This document shows, one piece after another, positions 15,538 through 22,850 of a DNA stretch of 32,859 bases (its first letter is position 1; each line of letters begins with the position of its first letter). The notes under the pieces are model-generated. The model was not told where the DNA came from and did no database searches. It saw only the letters and a program-made list of their open reading frames with translations. Source of the stretch: an uncultured Clostridia bacterium. GTDB taxonomy: Bacteria > Bacillota > Clostridia > Christensenellales > Borkfalkiaceae. A program made the translations under genes and the position numbers. Location of the stretch: assembly GCA_944367535.1 (NCBI GenBank), contig CALVWQ010000021.1, forward strand, positions 1-32,859, read 5' to 3'.

Positions 15538-16170
15538 ATGAAAGAAAAATCCAATAAGAAAAACAGTATAAAGATTTTTCGCGGGATAATAAAGAAAATT
15601 TGTTTAAACGCGCAGGAAGGTCTGCGCGAATTTTATGAAACGCACGGTAAAATAATCAGGACGACTGCACAGTTAATGTGCCGTAACGATAAGAGCAAAG
15701 TAGACGAGATAGAGAACGAAGTTCTGGTAAAGATATGGAAAGCGAGCGGAAAACTGGGTAAAGTTGACAATCCCGAGGGTCTGATTTATAAAATCACACT
15801 GAATTGCGGTAGAGACGCATTGAGTGAAAGGCAGTTTGTGTACCTTGACGAAAAAGTTGCGGCGACCTATGATGAAACGAGCGAAATATTTGAAAGGGAT
15901 TCGTTTTATAAAATAATAAGTAAATTATCGTATGAAGAACAAGGTCTTATGGTTCATAGATTTTTGTTCAAAAATACGTTTAAGGAGATATCGGACGAAC
16001 TCGGTAAACCGATAAGTTCTTTGAGTTCAGTTTATTATCGCGCATTGAATGTGGCGAAATACATTTTTTATATGAACGCGGGCGTCTCGCTGAAATCAGA
16101 GACAAAGTACAAAACATTATTGAAAAATACAGATACGATTCGCTTGGAAGGTGTATCGAAACGGCGTTAA
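15538..16170 (+). CDS. ECF-type RNA polymerase sigma factor, 3' end fused out of frame to RHS sequence
   Basis: 210 residues from ATG 15538 (the frame is open further upstream). Region 2 is recognisable in FYETHGKIIRTTAQLMCRND and VDEIENEVLVKIWKASGKL, ending NPEGLIYKITLNCGRDAL. Region 4 is KLSYEEQGLMVHRFLFKNTF then KEISDELGKPISSLSSVYYR, with ALNVAKYI as the end of its last helix. So the sigma domains are complete up to about 16065. The final ~35 residues have no sigma homology and lie on DNA whose -1 frame encodes YD-repeat sequence (see next entry), so this tail is probably a by-product of a recombination joint. No anti-sigma factor is adjacent. The ribosome site (AGAGAGA) is weak. Confidence 0.75.
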   Translation: MKEKSNKKNSIKIFRGIIKKICLNAQEGLREFYETHGKIIRTTAQLMCRNDKSKVDEIENEVLVKIWKASGKLGKVDNPEGLIYKITLNCGRDALSERQFVYLDEKVAATYDETSEIFERDSFYKIISKLSYEEQGLMVHRFLFKNTFKEISDELGKPISSLSSVYYRALNVAKYIFYMNAGVSLKSETKYKTLLKNTDTIRLEGVSKRR

Positions 16171-17024
16171 ATTCCGTAACCGTACAAAATGAATTTGACG
16201 TTTATGGGAATAAATCGAAAGAAAGATTTATTTTCGGCAATGAAAACGACGTTGTCGAATACTCGTATTTTTCTAACGGTTCCGCGGAAGGGCGAACTGA
16301 CAAGATTGCAGTTTCAGGATTTGTCGAAAGCCGCGTTATGGATTCGGCGGGGCGTGTAACCGAAATTGTTCGGGAATTCGGCGGAAGAATTTTTACGGAA
16401 AAATATTTTTACTCCGACAGCAAGGACTTTACGGCAAAAACCGTTTATTGTTCTTTTAACGGTCGGGCTCTCGGTAAAAAGACTTTATTATATGACCGCT
16501 TAAAATCTACGCTTTCCGTGTTTTATAACGGATTACCTTTAAAATCCTGCACATTTGACAGGTTAAACAGGGTAACCCGCGAAAGAATCGGCGATAAAGA
16601 AACCGTATTTACTTACGACTGCAACGGTAATATCCTTTTAAAAATAAAAGACAGTACGTCCGCCTTTTCTTACGATGCGTATGGCGAAAAATTACTCGCT
16701 TTCGGTAACGAAGAATGTGAATACGACGAGTATGACAATCTAATTATGTATCGCGGCATGGAATTTGAATGGGACGGCCGCGGAAGATTGCAGTCTGTAT
16801 TAGACGGAAAAAACACGGCGGTATATTTTTATGACGCCCGCGGTGAAAGAACGTGTAAAATTTTTAACGGTAAAACGACACAATATATTTTCCGCGAAGG
16901 TAAACTCATAAGGGAAATTTGCGGCGAAAAAACAGTCGATTATATTTACGGGCTTTTTGTCCGCAAGAGCTTTTTCCGCATTGATTGTCTGCAAACTTTG
17001 CAACGTATACGAGTTTTTCCGTGA
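16068..17024 (+). pseudogene. RHS/YD-repeat protein fragment
   Basis: The frame is open from 16008 to TGA at 17022-17024, and YD-repeat sequence is clear from about 16068: LYERGRLAEIRDKVQN, EKYRYDSLGRCIETALN, FTYDCNGNILLKI, FSYDAYGEKL, CEYDEYDNLI, FEWDGRGRLQSV and FYDARGERTCKI, then TVDYIYG, the start of the RHS core end. There is no start codon or ribosome site at the 5' side; the first ATG (16338) lies deep inside the repeats. The 5' end overlaps the sigma gene in the -1 frame, and the 3' end breaks off right after YIYG, where intact RHS proteins continue with the core and a variable toxin tip. So it is a fragment of a large surface or secreted protein, probably not functional. Annotation as a 228-residue protein from 16338 would miss the upstream repeats. 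Confidence 0.75.
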
Positions 17025-17067
17025 TGCCCGCTATATCGCCTATAACGTCCCTGTTAGAATCGTAAAA
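16951..17067 (-). pseudogene. Antisense RHS-core-like fragment (possible inversion)
   Basis: Read on the minus strand, the DNA just beyond YIYG encodes FYDSNRDVIGDIAGITEKLV followed by YVAKFADNQC, which resembles the RHS-core element that normally follows YIYG on the same strand (D-x-x-G-D-V-I-G-I-x-D-x-x-G). An inverted piece of the same gene is the simplest reading. Resemblance covers only about 25 residues, so confidence is moderate. Confidence 0.4.
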
Positions 17068-17181
17068 AGAAGAAGGACAGATATTTTAAATAACTTAATT
17101 TGAAATTGAAAGATTCTTCATTTTCGGTAAATTTTTATTGAAAGTTAAGTTTTTATTTATAGAATTTTTATGTGCAAAAAA

Positions 17182-19605
17182 TTAGATTGTTTCTAAAAGC
17201 CGTAGTTTTACGCCCTCGCCGACAGAAGAGGATTGTGCCGCAATTTTATATGCTTCTTCCGTTTCGGCACTCATAATTTTTTTGTACAGCATTTCCTTTT
17301 CGTCGTTGTCGCCGTCGGCGCGCAGCAAAACTTCTTTTGCACGCAGTTTGATTTCTTTGAGCTTATCGTTTTGTTTATACCATACTTCCGCGCGGTATTT
17401 CTTTTCGCCGTCTGCGTAGAAAGACGCGGTCGCAAAATCGGAATAAGGCGTCTCGCATTCGATTTGCTTTCCGTCCTCAAAGACTGTTAATTTTCCCTCC
17501 TTTACCGATTTGAACACAACCGAGTAAACGCGTCTGCCGACGAGCGGTTTTCCTTCCGCTGTACTTATTTCGAGCGTCTGCACGATAAATTCTCCCTTTG
17601 TTTCGCAAGTTGCCGTGAATTTTGTAAGGCAGGCGCCGTCTTTTCCGTTTTCGCGGTCGTCCTCGTATAGGTCGAAACTGCCGTTGCCACTATAAACGAG
17701 TATTTCGAGGTGTTCGGGATTTTTTACGGAGTTGCCCTCGTCCTGCGAAAGGGGAAGTATTGCGCCTTGTTTTGCCAGCGCGGGAATACTTTCTCTGTTG
17801 CGTAGTAGCGTCTTTTCCGTTCCGTCCTCTTGCGGGACGTCGTATACGTCGCCCGTAAATATGTCCGTCCATCTTCCTTGCGGAAGCCAGACTTTCGTTC
17901 TCGCGAATCCGTCTTTTTTGGCGGGAGTCACAACGGGTGCGACGAGCAGTTGTCCGCCGAAGATGTATTCTTTTTTGTATTTATATGCGTTTTCGGTATC
18001 CCATTCGTAATAAAGCGGCTCGATGAGCGCGGCGCCTTTGCTGTGCGTCTGATAATCGCAGGAATATAAGAAAGGTATCATGCGGTGTCTGAATCTCAGC
18101 CAGTTTTCGGCGATTTCTCCCGCGCCGTTCAAGTATACCCAAGGCTCTTTGCTCATGGTTTCGAGCGATGTGCAGTGCAGGCGGTTGACCGGACTGAACA
18201 CGCCGAACTGTACGTGTCTTAAAAAAAGTTCGCCGTCGTGCGTTCCCTGCATGTGCCCGCCTATGTCGTGGCTCCACCAGGTATAACCGACGTTTGACGC
18301 GGTGAGCGTGAAATAGGGTAGGTATGCAAGCGTTTTCCATGTAATGAAGGTATCGCCCGAAAAACCCAGCGGGTATCTGTGCGAGCCCGTACCCGCAAAG
18401 CGTGAAAGTATCAGCGGGGCGGTTTTGCTTTTCATGATGTCGGCATAATGATAATGGTTTAAAGCCCATAGCGGGTCGAGCCCCGCGAGCGCGGATTTCG
18501 TGCCCTGCTGCCAGTCTATCCACCAAAAGTCTACGCCGTCTGCCTCGTAAGGCTTATGTAAAACCGAAAAATAAGCGTTTATGAATTTCGAATCGGCGAT
18601 ATTGAAAGGTATTTGTTGTCCGCACGAAGCGTCCGCGCCGACGGCTTCCGCCATTTTTTCGTATTGCGTTTCAAACCAGCGAACGCCGTCGGCGGGGTGG
18701 ATGTTGAGCGTGATTTTAAGACCGAAATCTTTAACTTCTTTTAAAAACCTTTTATAATCGGGGAAAAGTTTCGTATTCCAACTGTAACCCGTCCAACCGA
18801 AGTTTCCGCCGTAAAAATCGGTGTTTTTTCCCGAGGCGGAGATTTTCATTTCTTCGTCGAGGGTTTCGGACCAGTGCCAGTCCATGTCTATGGTGGCGAC
18901 GGTGAGAGGAACGTTATGAGCTCTGAACCTTTGCAAAAGTTTCATGTATTCCGAATCCGAGTAGGCATAGTACCTGCTCCACCAGTTTCCCAGCGCGAAT
19001 CGCGGGACGAGCGGCGTTTTGCCGCAGATGCCGAAAAGCGCCTTGACCGCGCCGCGGTAATCGTTGCCGAAAACAAAGATATATTCGTCTGTCCCGCGGC
19101 AGTCGTTTGCGGCAAGTTCGCCCGTCTCCAAAAGGTTTAAGGAACTTCCGTCGTCGAGAACGGCGACGCCCGTCCTCGAACACACGCCGTTTCCGAGTTT
19201 TATGCTTTTTCCCTTGTTTTTTTTGTCTGCTCCCTCGTAATAGATGTTTCCGTCGCAACAGTCGAGGGTGCGGTATGTGCCTTTAAGATTGCCCGTGTTG
19301 TCCGCCTTTTTGATTTTGCCGTCCGATATCACGCGGCAGTCCGCGCGGTTTTCGGCTACGATAAGCGTACATGCGGGCGTTTTTACATGCAGCCTGCCGT
19401 CTTGTTCGTAAGTCTCGTAATTCTGTTTCGCGGCGTTTCTGAACCATACCGTCTGTGTTGCCTTGTCTCGGAATTTACAATCCTTCGATTTTTCCAGCCT
19501 GAAAAGACGTTCCCCCAATACGGTTATCCTGTAATCTTTGTAAAATATTATGTTTTCGGGATTGGCGACGGGTTCGGTGTGCGCGATCAGATGTTTTTCT
19601 AACAT
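17182..19605 (-). CDS. Glycoside hydrolase family 31 (alpha-glucosidase/alpha-xylosidase type)
   Basis: 807 residues. The catalytic nucleophile is Asp364 in VDFWWIDWQQG, the acid/base is Asp418 in GFSGDTFITW, both placed as in GH31. The upstream conserved NWWSRYYAYSDSEYMKL and TIDMDWHW, and the downstream YTWWSHDIGGHMQG and RHRMIPFLYS, complete the (beta/alpha)8 barrel. N-terminal beta-sandwich (residues 1-190) and C-terminal beta domains flank it; no signal peptide is seen, so the enzyme is probably cytoplasmic and acts on imported oligosaccharides. Start ATG 19605 has GGAGGAA in front. It is divergent from an AraC regulator; a 17-bp direct repeat abuts its presumed -35, which fits activation. 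Exact sugar (glucose, xylose, sulfoquinovose, N-acetylgalactosamine) cannot be assigned. Confidence 0.93.
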   Translation of the reverse strand: MLEKHLIAHTEPVANPENIIFYKDYRITVLGERLFRLEKSKDCKFRDKATQTVWFRNAAKQNYETYEQDGRLHVKTPACTLIVAENRADCRVISDGKIKKADNTGNLKGTYRTLDCCDGNIYYEGADKKNKGKSIKLGNGVCSRTGVAVLDDGSSLNLLETGELAANDCRGTDEYIFVFGNDYRGAVKALFGICGKTPLVPRFALGNWWSRYYAYSDSEYMKLLQRFRAHNVPLTVATIDMDWHWSETLDEEMKISASGKNTDFYGGNFGWTGYSWNTKLFPDYKRFLKEVKDFGLKITLNIHPADGVRWFETQYEKMAEAVGADASCGQQIPFNIADSKFINAYFSVLHKPYEADGVDFWWIDWQQGTKSALAGLDPLWALNHYHYADIMKSKTAPLILSRFAGTGSHRYPLGFSGDTFITWKTLAYLPYFTLTASNVGYTWWSHDIGGHMQGTHDGELFLRHVQFGVFSPVNRLHCTSLETMSKEPWVYLNGAGEIAENWLRFRHRMIPFLYSCDYQTHSKGAALIEPLYYEWDTENAYKYKKEYIFGGQLLVAPVVTPAKKDGFARTKVWLPQGRWTDIFTGDVYDVPQEDGTEKTLLRNRESIPALAKQGAILPLSQDEGNSVKNPEHLEILVYSGNGSFDLYEDDRENGKDGACLTKFTATCETKGEFIVQTLEISTAEGKPLVGRRVYSVVFKSVKEGKLTVFEDGKQIECETPYSDFATASFYADGEKKYRAEVWYKQNDKLKEIKLRAKEVLLRADGDNDEKEMLYKKIMSAETEEAYKIAAQSSSVGEGVKLRLLETI

Positions 19606-19629
19606 TTTTCCTCCGATTGATATAAACCG

Positions 19630-19658
19630 TTGACTTGATATTATAAATATTGTATCAT
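19630..19658 (+). promoter_or_regulatory. Promoter of AraC regulator
   Basis: TTGACT (19630-19635) and TATCAT (19653-19658), 17 bases apart. On the opposite strand TATAAT (complement of 19640-19645) can serve as -10 for GH31, with a poor -35 as expected for an activated promoter. Confidence 0.65.
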
Positions 19659-19670
19659 AAATATAACGGA

Positions 19671-19708
19671 AAAAATCTTAAAGATTATCATAAAAATCTT
19701 AAATATTA
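19671..19708. promoter_or_regulatory. Direct-repeat operator, probable AraC binding site
   Basis: AAAAATCTTAAAGATTA (19671-19687) and AAAAATCTTAAATATTA (19692-19708) match at 16 of 17 bases and start exactly 21 bp apart, two helical turns on the same face. The pair lies in the AraC leader and directly upstream of the -35 of the divergent GH31 gene. Confidence 0.6.
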
Positions 19709-19718
19709 CGGTGTTTGT

Positions 19719-20489
19719 ATGTTTTTTGAAATCGAACGCGATAAGAAAGCCTTTTACCTTATGACGGATAATATCTGCGGCGCGCATTTTCACCGTTCTA
19801 CGGAAATAATGTACGTGCTCTCAGGCGAAAAACACGCGTATATTGACGGTGCGGAATATGTTTTGCATGGCGGAGAGGTGCTCGTGTGCCCGCCGTATTC
19901 GTTGCATTGTTTTCCGCCGAGCGAAGACTCCGAGCAGATTGTTGCGACCGTCCCGTCCGAATATTGCGGAAGATTTGCGATGATGTGCGGGGCGTACCGC
20001 CCTGAGACGTATGTCGTCAAAGATGAGGACGGGACGCTTTTAAAATGTATGTACCGCTTGGAAAATATTACAAACGAAATATTTTTCGAGGGAGCCGCAA
20101 ACTTTATTCTCGGATATTTTTCCGAAAACGTGAAATTTATGCCCGTAAGCATTAAGCGGGAAAATTCGCCGCTTTTAAAAATTGCCGAATATATTGACGT
20201 AAATTACGATAAACCGCTATCTTTAAAACATCTGTCTAATGAATTCGGATATTCGCCGAATTATTTTTCGACGTTTTTTAAGAAAAATTTCAGGGCTGGA
20301 ATTACGGAGTACATAAATTCGGTGCGGGTGGTAAAATCGCTTGCTTTGCTCGAAACGCATCAGATTTCTTCCGTTTATTATCTTTGCGGCTTTTCCTGCC
20401 CACAGCAGTATTTTCTGAATTTTAAAAAGACTTTCGGTATTTCCCCAAAACAGTACCTGAAAAGAAAAAATTCCATAAAAACACGATAA
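19719..20489 (+). CDS. AraC-family transcriptional regulator
   Basis: 256 residues. N-terminal cupin-like sensor: GAHFHRSTEIMYVLSGEKHA and GGEVLVCPPYSLHCF are the two conserved motifs of the sugar-binding AraC_binding domain (residues 20-75). C-terminal double helix-turn-helix: YDKPLSLKHLSNEFGYSPNY, FSTFFKKNFRAGITEYINSV, then CGFSCPQQYFLNFKKTFGIS and PKQYLKRK, the family signature. Start ATG 19719; the longer frame starts in the promoter. It is divergent from the GH31 gene and probably activates it in response to its sugar, with a 21-bp-spaced direct repeat between them as likely site. Downstream it runs into a truncated sialate-lyase fragment, so it may once have regulated more genes. Confidence 0.9.
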   Translation: MFFEIERDKKAFYLMTDNICGAHFHRSTEIMYVLSGEKHAYIDGAEYVLHGGEVLVCPPYSLHCFPPSEDSEQIVATVPSEYCGRFAMMCGAYRPETYVVKDEDGTLLKCMYRLENITNEIFFEGAANFILGYFSENVKFMPVSIKRENSPLLKIAEYIDVNYDKPLSLKHLSNEFGYSPNYFSTFFKKNFRAGITEYINSVRVVKSLALLETHQISSVYYLCGFSCPQQYFLNFKKTFGISPKQYLKRKNSIKTR

Positions 20490-20509
20490 ATAAAAAGTCC
20501 CGCCTCTGT

Positions 20510-20552
20510 GATATGCACCCCAAAAGTTCGTCCAACTTTTGGGATGCATATC
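20510..20552. repeat. 19-bp inverted repeat at the pseudogene boundary
   Basis: GATATGCACCCCAAAAGTT (20510-20528) and AACTTTTGGGATGCATATC (20534-20552) pair at 18 of 19 positions around CGTCC. It lies exactly where the truncated lyase begins. It is not followed by a T-tract. Confidence 0.8.
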
Positions 20553-20885
20553 AAAATCGTGTATAACGGGTATGACGAAATGTTTCTTTCGGGATTGTCG
20601 ATGGGCGCGGACGGCGGTATAGGCAGTACTTATAATTTCATGGCGGAAAAGTTTGTAAAGATTAAGGATTGTTTTGCTGCGGGCGACTTGAAGACGGCTT
20701 ATGAGGTGCAGAAAGAAGTAAACGCAGTAGTCGAAGCGCTGATGAAGGTAGGCGTGCTTGCGGGCGTAAAGGAAGTTTTAAGACAGACGGGTATAGACGT
20801 CGGCGTTCTTCGCGCGCCTTTTGCCCCTCTCGACAAAAAACAGCAGGAATATGTCGCGAAAAATATAATTCCGTATCTTTCCTGA
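20544..20885 (+). pseudogene. C-terminal fragment of N-acetylneuraminate lyase
   Basis: About 113 codons matching only the last third of the NanA/DapA-type TIM-barrel: KIVYNGYDEMFLSGLSMGAD then GGIGSTYNFMAEKFVKI (the family sequence reads VYNG-DE-F--G--MGADGGIGGTY), and DVGVLRAPFAPLDKKQQEYV at the end. The first two thirds, with the Schiff-base Lys and the catalytic Tyr, are missing, so no lyase activity is possible. The frame can be read from ATG 20544 or GTG 20508, but neither has a ribosome site. An inverted repeat sits at the break, suggesting deletion or insertion. Its presence next to GH20 and GH31 genes suggests an earlier sialic-acid pathway here. Confidence 0.88.
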
Positions 20886-20983
20886 TTGCATTTTTTAGAA
20901 AGTAAAATTGTATTTCCTTTATATTACTATATAAAATAGTTTTATAAAATTTTGATTTGAATATTAGAAGTAAATGAGAATAT

Positions 20984-21019
20984 AAAAACCGTCCGCAGAA
21001 TATCCTGCGGACGGTTTTT
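20984..21019 (+). terminator. Intrinsic terminator, bidirectional
   Basis: AAAAACCGTCCGCAG (20984-20998) pairs perfectly with CTGCGGACGGTTTTT (21005-21019), loop AATATC. A and T runs on both sides allow termination in either direction. Confidence 0.9.
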
Positions 21020-21058
21020 GCAGTGGTTTTTATTACTCTTTTTACGAAATATTTTATA

Positions 21059-21087
21059 TTGACAATGATAAATACCTGTGTTATAAT
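21059..21087 (+). promoter_or_regulatory. Consensus promoter of Gfo/Idh/MocA gene
   Basis: TTGACA (21059-21064) and TATAAT (21082-21087) with the ideal 17-bp spacer, 67 bases before the ATG. This is the best sigma-A promoter in the window together with that at 14214. Confidence 0.9.
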
Positions 21088-21154
21088 TTTGAAAACATAA
21101 TGCGGAAAATTTGCCGCGAAGCTATCCCGATAGAAATCGGAGGGACAATAAAAA

Positions 21155-22453
21155 ATGAAAAAAATTACTTGTGCGGTGCTTGGATACGGTGACAGAAGTT
21201 CGCGCTATGCAAATTATGCCAAACTTCATCCTGACGAACTCGAAATAGTTGCGGTAACCGACGTCAATCATTTAAAACTCAATCAGGCAAAAAAGGATTT
21301 TGCCCTTGATGACCGCAGCCTTTATAAAGACCTCGACGCTTTTATTGCGGACGGTGTGAAATGCGATGTGGTTATAAACGGTACGATGGACCAATACCAC
21401 TATGAAACTTCGATGAAACTTCTGGAAAACGGGTATAATCTTCTTCTGGAAAAACCCGTTACTGCAAACGTTTCTGAACTTCTTGAAATACGCGACAAAG
21501 CAAAGGAGAAGGGTTGTAAGGTCGTGGTGTGCCATGTGCTGCGATATACACCGTTTTACTCTACTATAAAGCAGATTATAGACAGCGGCAAAATAGGTAA
21601 AATAATGGATATGCAGCTTAACGAGCACGTGTGGTACGGTCATTTCGTGAACTCATACGTGCGCGGAAAATGGCGCAGCGAAAAGGAATGCGGGTCAGGA
21701 TTGCTGCTTGCTAAATGCTGTCATGACACCGACCTGATGTGCTGGCTCAACAACACCACGCGTCCCGTAAAAGTTTCTTCTTTCGGGAGTAAGAGTTTTT
21801 TTACCAAAGACAACGCCCCCGAAGGCGCGACAAAATATTGTTGCGATTGTCCTCAGCGGGATAATTGCATGTTTGACGCATATAAATTCGAGTTGGAAAA
21901 AGATTTTATTCCCTTCTATACGTGGGCAGGGATAAACAAACCCCTCGACGAAATAACCCGCGAAGATAAGGAAGAGTTCCTTAAACACGACGCTTACGGT
22001 CAGTGCGTTTTCAATACCGACATGGATATTGTGGATAAGCAGTGTGTAAACGTGGAATTCGAGAACGGCACGCTCGGTACTCTTTCCATGGTCGGAGGCA
22101 CGAGTAAGGCGGGGCGTCATTTGCATATAATCTGTGAATACGGCGAAATTGTGGGATATATAGAAGATAATAAATATACTTTGAGGGTGTTTGACAAGCG
22201 CGAAGTCGGGTATCATGATGAGACGATTGATTTGAGCGCGGCGGCGGACAGCGGCGAAAAAGACAATTCCGTCGCCGGACACTACGGCGGTGATTATTAT
22301 ATCATGCGCGACCTCGTCAGATTCTTAAACGGCGAAAAGACCTCCGTTGCCACCACCGTAATAGAAGATTCTGTCAACGGACATCTTATCTGTTACGGTG
22401 CGGAAGACAGCCGCAGAGAAAACAGAACGGTTTTTTTGGACGAATATAAGTAA
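21155..22453 (+). CDS. Gfo/Idh/MocA-family oxidoreductase
   Basis: 432 residues; NAD(P)-dependent sugar or inositol dehydrogenase fold. The Rossmann motif is VLGYGDRSSRYANYA at the N-terminus, and EKPVTANVSE near residue 95 carries the conserved catalytic Lys of EKP. The second domain has GSGLLLAKCCHDTDLMCWL with the active-site His/Asp pair (H-D-x-D). A cysteine cluster C-C-D-C-P-Q-R-D-N-C (about residues 227-236) is typical of one Firmicutes subfamily and may bind metal. GGAGGG precedes the ATG; promoter and downstream terminator (22652) make it a single-gene unit. Substrate unknown. Next genes (M81, M24-like, ASRT, GH20) suggest a role in breakdown of a carbohydrate derivative. Confidence 0.92.
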   Translation: MKKITCAVLGYGDRSSRYANYAKLHPDELEIVAVTDVNHLKLNQAKKDFALDDRSLYKDLDAFIADGVKCDVVINGTMDQYHYETSMKLLENGYNLLLEKPVTANVSELLEIRDKAKEKGCKVVVCHVLRYTPFYSTIKQIIDSGKIGKIMDMQLNEHVWYGHFVNSYVRGKWRSEKECGSGLLLAKCCHDTDLMCWLNNTTRPVKVSSFGSKSFFTKDNAPEGATKYCCDCPQRDNCMFDAYKFELEKDFIPFYTWAGINKPLDEITREDKEEFLKHDAYGQCVFNTDMDIVDKQCVNVEFENGTLGTLSMVGGTSKAGRHLHIICEYGEIVGYIEDNKYTLRVFDKREVGYHDETIDLSAAADSGEKDNSVAGHYGGDYYIMRDLVRFLNGEKTSVATTVIEDSVNGHLICYGAEDSRRENRTVFLDEYK

Positions 22454-22651
22454 ATTTCTGCTGCCCGTAACGTGCTCTTACTTGCAGAAAGTCAACGGCA
22501 CCGCTTAACATATTTGCGGAGCGGTCGGGATATTTAACTAATTGATTAAAAAAGATTTGATTTTCCTTTTTATGGATTTGGTTTTTCTTTTTATGAGGAC
22601 ATAACCGCACATGAAAACGGAAAATCGCATTTTTCACTCACAATGTTGTTT

Positions 22652-22681
22652 TCACGCACGATAAATATCGTGCGTGATTTT
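22652..22681 (+). terminator. Intrinsic terminator after Gfo/Idh gene
   Basis: TCACGCACGAT (22652-22662) pairs perfectly with ATCGTGCGTGA (22667-22677), loop AAAT, followed by TTTTAATTT. Confidence 0.85.
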
Positions 22682-22799
22682 AATTTAAATAGCTTTTAAT
22701 TTCTTATATTTCGTCTTTGTTGTTTTGCGCGGAACAGGGTATAAGAAAGACAGTAATTATTTTGTATTATTTTTTACTTGTTTTGTTTGCAAAAGTATA

Positions 22800-22828
22800 T
22801 TGAATACGTGGGGTTTTCGTGATAAAAT
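22800..22828 (+). promoter_or_regulatory. Promoter of M81 gene
   Basis: TTGAAT (22800-22805) and TAAAAT (22823-22828), 17 bases apart, 22 bases before the start codon. Confidence 0.65.
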
Positions 22829-22850
22829 CTATTTATCTACGGGAGATATC

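Larger units (their letters stand above)
22454..22850. other. Intergenic gap with terminator and M81 promoter
   Basis: About 400 bp without a gene. It holds a terminator at 22652-22681 and the M81 promoter at 22800-22828. A T-rich pair of near repeats (TTTTCCTTTTTATGGATTTG, GGTTTTTCTTTTTATGAGGA at 22560-22600) is also seen but has no clear role. Confidence 0.6.

Noticed and set aside
16005-16170. Programmed -1 frameshift joining sigma factor and YD-repeat frames
   Set aside because: No slippery heptamer of the X-XXY-YYZ type was found in the overlap, and the product would be a biologically odd fusion.
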